Position numbers and translations under genes: made by a program. Below, piece by piece: positions 49,301-50,249 of a DNA stretch of 50,249 bases (its first letter is position 1; each line of letters begins with the position of its first letter). Under the pieces are notes generated by a model, which saw only the letters and a list, made by a program, of their open reading frames with translations, had not been told where the DNA came from and searched no databases. The stretch is from an uncultured Ferrovum sp. (lineage in GTDB: Bacteria; Pseudomonadota; Gammaproteobacteria; Burkholderiales; Ferrovaceae), in NCBI GenBank assembly GCA_903893215.1, contig CAITLJ010000027.1, forward strand, positions 1-50,249. The letters are read 5' to 3'.

Positions 49301-50249
49301 CTGGATTTTTTCAGCAAGGGGGCTTTGCCAACGTCACTCTGAACGCCGAAGCAAACCTGACAGTGGACCCTGGCGCCAGCATCACAGCACAGGCGCAAAA
49401 CCGCTTGGCAGTGGCCACCGACGCCCTGCTGCCTACGGGTACATCACTGAATCAGGTGGCTGATATTACGACGCTGCCTGCCACCCAACGCGCCAATCCA
49501 ATGAGCGTGACGCTCAATTCCCTTGGTGGCGGCGTGGTATCCATAGGGCAGGGGGCAAGCCTGGTCACCGATCCGCGCGGCAGCATCGGCCTGCAAAGCA
49601 CGGGGGGGCGGATTTATGTGGATGGTACGTTGTCGGCCCCTTCCGGCAGCATCAACCTGACGGTTAAAGGCCCCAACCTGACCGCCATTTATGATGCCAC
49701 CCAGTCGATCTGGTTGGGCCCTCAGGCGCAGCTGCTGGCCGCCGAGGCGTCGGCAGCGCAGGCCAACGCTAAAGGGCGCCAAGTGGGTGGGCTGATCAAT
49801 GACGGTGGCAACAGCGTCACCCTCAATGCCCAACGCGGCAGCGTGGTGAGTGAAACCGGTTCGCTGATCGACGTCAGTGGCACGCAGGTAACCGTGGATG
49901 TGGCACAGACACGGAGTGGCGCACCGGTGGCCACCACGCTCGATGGCAGCGCAGGCACCATCAGCATCAGCGCCGCGGATTCGCTGCACCTGGATGGCAA
50001 GCTGCGTGCTACCGCCGGCGGGCCACAAGGCGCAGGCGGCACGCTCAATGTGGCGCTGAATTATTCGCAGGGCTACGACCTCACCAACACGCCCAACCTG
50101 CCAGGCACCCGGGTGGAACAGGTGACGGTGTATGGTGCTGCCGTGCCTGCGTTGCCAGCCGGACTGAATCCGGGGTTGGCCTTGCCGACAAGCAACTTCG
50201 GCACGGGCGTGTTCAGTCTGCAGAGCCTGAATGACAGTGGTATCGATGC
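46390..50249 (+). CDS. Giant filamentous-hemagglutinin-like exoprotein (TpsA type, partial)
   Basis: Open from the ATG at 46390 to the window end: 1,286 codons and still open. Long N-region with arginines, then RLMLGTAAAGLTLSWAGLTEAA as an extended signal peptide. The haemagglutination-activity/TPS domain follows: NADKVILNWGSFNIASGNTVVFAQPG, QIFGNLQANGSVYLINQNGIVFGQGAQVAVGGLLASS. Then comes a long beta-helix of GSI/GTI-type repeats rich in G, A, N and T (GGSINLVANTIQVNASITAHDGSITARA and many like it). Such proteins cross the outer membrane through a TpsB partner and act as adhesins. The partner is not in the window. Start could also be a later ATG (46477). It is the last gene in the window, downstream of a terminator. 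Confidence 0.92.
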   Translation, partial: MLRLPRSVPVARVGRSVPERRCSVPAARLMLGTAAAGLTLSWAGLTEAAPPVPIPRIGVPQPCNGGACGNANRNFVAGQGNLLNGASTAVNTPVWNPANNTLTITQNADKVILNWGSFNIASGNTVVFAQPGKTSVAMNKIWDSSPSQIFGNLQANGSVYLINQNGIVFGQGAQVAVGGLLASSLNLQNNDFLNSILSPATLGNALLTRIDDQGNPYSPGDIQVQAGANISTPTGATGQILLAGGNVNNAGTLHSPDGQTLLLAGDSVWVAPSDGKNSTVRGFVVAVDDTAGSGTTGVVSNTGSVLAERGNVTLAGLTVNQQGVVHATTSVNFNGSIFLTAGNYAGAGPALNGGKFLDTVPSQQAGQVSLGGDPPTHGGNLVLGPGSSMEVRPDLTDTSTAVDAQAQLPSTINLQALNIVVGSNASVAAPGGAINMVARSDLSATRASTPAINAGGVATATGGSIVVDAGAVIDVSGTQDVVVPVTREFVQAQLRGNELADSPQQRNGFLYTQNVTVDVRGVNPAGNIPLANISGYVGSIGRTVGERTSAAGTVTLDAGSTVALRQGASVNLSGGYLNYQGGFASTTKLLASNGKVYDIMSAPANLTYVGFADRFTLTSKKWGTGQSWLGLQTANRAFMPGYLEGRNAGALDIFATQTALDGTVVAQTTVGVNQRTPQSSVNPSELANPLDLGAQQYREAPLGGLLALGDAADLRAQNVALTHTVAALDPALTDSAIVANGLPNGRSTTTYVPMDSLTANGVSAVSAYAQDTVTVVAGTPYQLPSGGSINLVANTIQVNASITAHDGSITARAQDPFLPVGPALATYPTVSVANGVVLDVSGEWVNDSSRQPNPNLNTLKDINGGTINMTAAGLSSGPVPGNGGVTLGLGSVLDVSGGAYLDRTSTLYAGKAGSITVSAPGLGAPDPSLGFSSGATFLGYGFAGGGSLSLTAPQIRIGQGPATAGDTVFAPGFFQQGGFANVTLNAEANLTVDPGASITAQAQNRLAVATDALLPTGTSLNQVADITTLPATQRANPMSVTLNSLGGGVVSIGQGASLVTDPRGSIGLQSTGGRIYVDGTLSAPSGSINLTVKGPNLTAIYDATQSIWLGPQAQLLAAEASAAQANAKGRQVGGLINDGGNSVTLNAQRGSVVSETGSLIDVSGTQVTVDVAQTRSGAPVATTLDGSAGTISISAADSLHLDGKLRATAGGPQGAGGTLNVALNYSQGYDLTNTPNLPGTRVEQVTVYGAAVPALPAGLNPGLALPTSNFGTGVFSLQSLNDSGID

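Noticed and set aside
1-50249. CRISPR arrays, tRNA or rRNA genes, insertion sequences and attachment sites
   Set aside because: None were found: no regularly spaced direct repeats with unique spacers, no cloverleaf-like or rRNA-like sequence, and no transposase or integrase frame.

Overview
The window looks like a betaproteobacterial chromosome segment: high GC, and a gene set (EpsA, EpsB-type sugar transferase, exosortase B, EpsI, EpsD-E-F-G, EpsL, TIGR03790-type protein, CAAX-like protease) that is characteristic of the exosortase B / PEP-CTERM exopolysaccharide (EPS) systems of Betaproteobacteria. Genus and species cannot be told from the sequence alone. No rRNA, tRNA, CRISPR array, insertion sequence or phage gene was seen.

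Layout. 1-2339: end of a membrane protein, a secreted GlcG/HbpS-like protein with a terminator, a small hypothetical gene and a glutathione S-transferase. 2685-5324: two PEP-CTERM-type proteins around a GT61-like glycosyltransferase. 5717-10424 (+): first EPS operon: priming sugar transferase, exosortase B, GT2, hexapeptide acetyltransferase, DUF6492-like protein. 10462-21609: individually placed genes in mixed orientation: secreted clan GH-A-like hydrolase, Wzx-like flippase, EpsI, Wzy-like polymerase, two more glycosyltransferases, and an acyltransferase-3/SGNH protein. 31534 to 21720 (-): nine-gene operon epsD-epsE-epsF-epsG-GT2-fkbM-GT2-GT4-epimerase, with several 4-base stop/start overlaps. 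31751-32794: TIGR03790-type protein, divergent from epsD. 40722 to 32878 (-): an eight-gene operon that starts with an ExbB carrying an N-terminal DUF2341/lectin-like periplasmic domain, then ExbD, TonB, a periplasmic coiled-coil protein, a CPBP/CAAX-type protease, EpsL, a glycosyltransferase and a 2OG-Fe(II) oxygenase. 40895-43630 (+): a PhoB-like regulator with a degenerate phosphorylation site, EpsA (LuxR-type) and an unknown secreted protein. 43896-50249 (+): a PEP-CTERM protein, a secreted PstS-like protein and the first 1,286 codons of a giant filamentous-hemagglutinin-like exoprotein that runs off the end.

How it works together (inference from families and order). A sugar is primed on undecaprenyl phosphate, extended by about ten glycosyltransferases, decorated (acetyl, methyl, possibly hydroxyl), flipped and polymerised, and exported through EpsE/F/G and EpsL. 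PEP-CTERM proteins are processed at the inner membrane by exosortase B with EpsI and probably end up in the EPS matrix. The ExbB-ExbD-TonB set in the same transcription unit as EpsL suggests that an energised envelope step is coupled to EPS or PEP-CTERM protein delivery. This is the most interesting hypothesis in the window. EpsA and the atypical PhoB-like regulator lie between that operon and the surface-protein genes. Candidate operators are visible next to both: an 11-bp-period TGTCAC repeat and a GTCCGAACGGAC palindrome.
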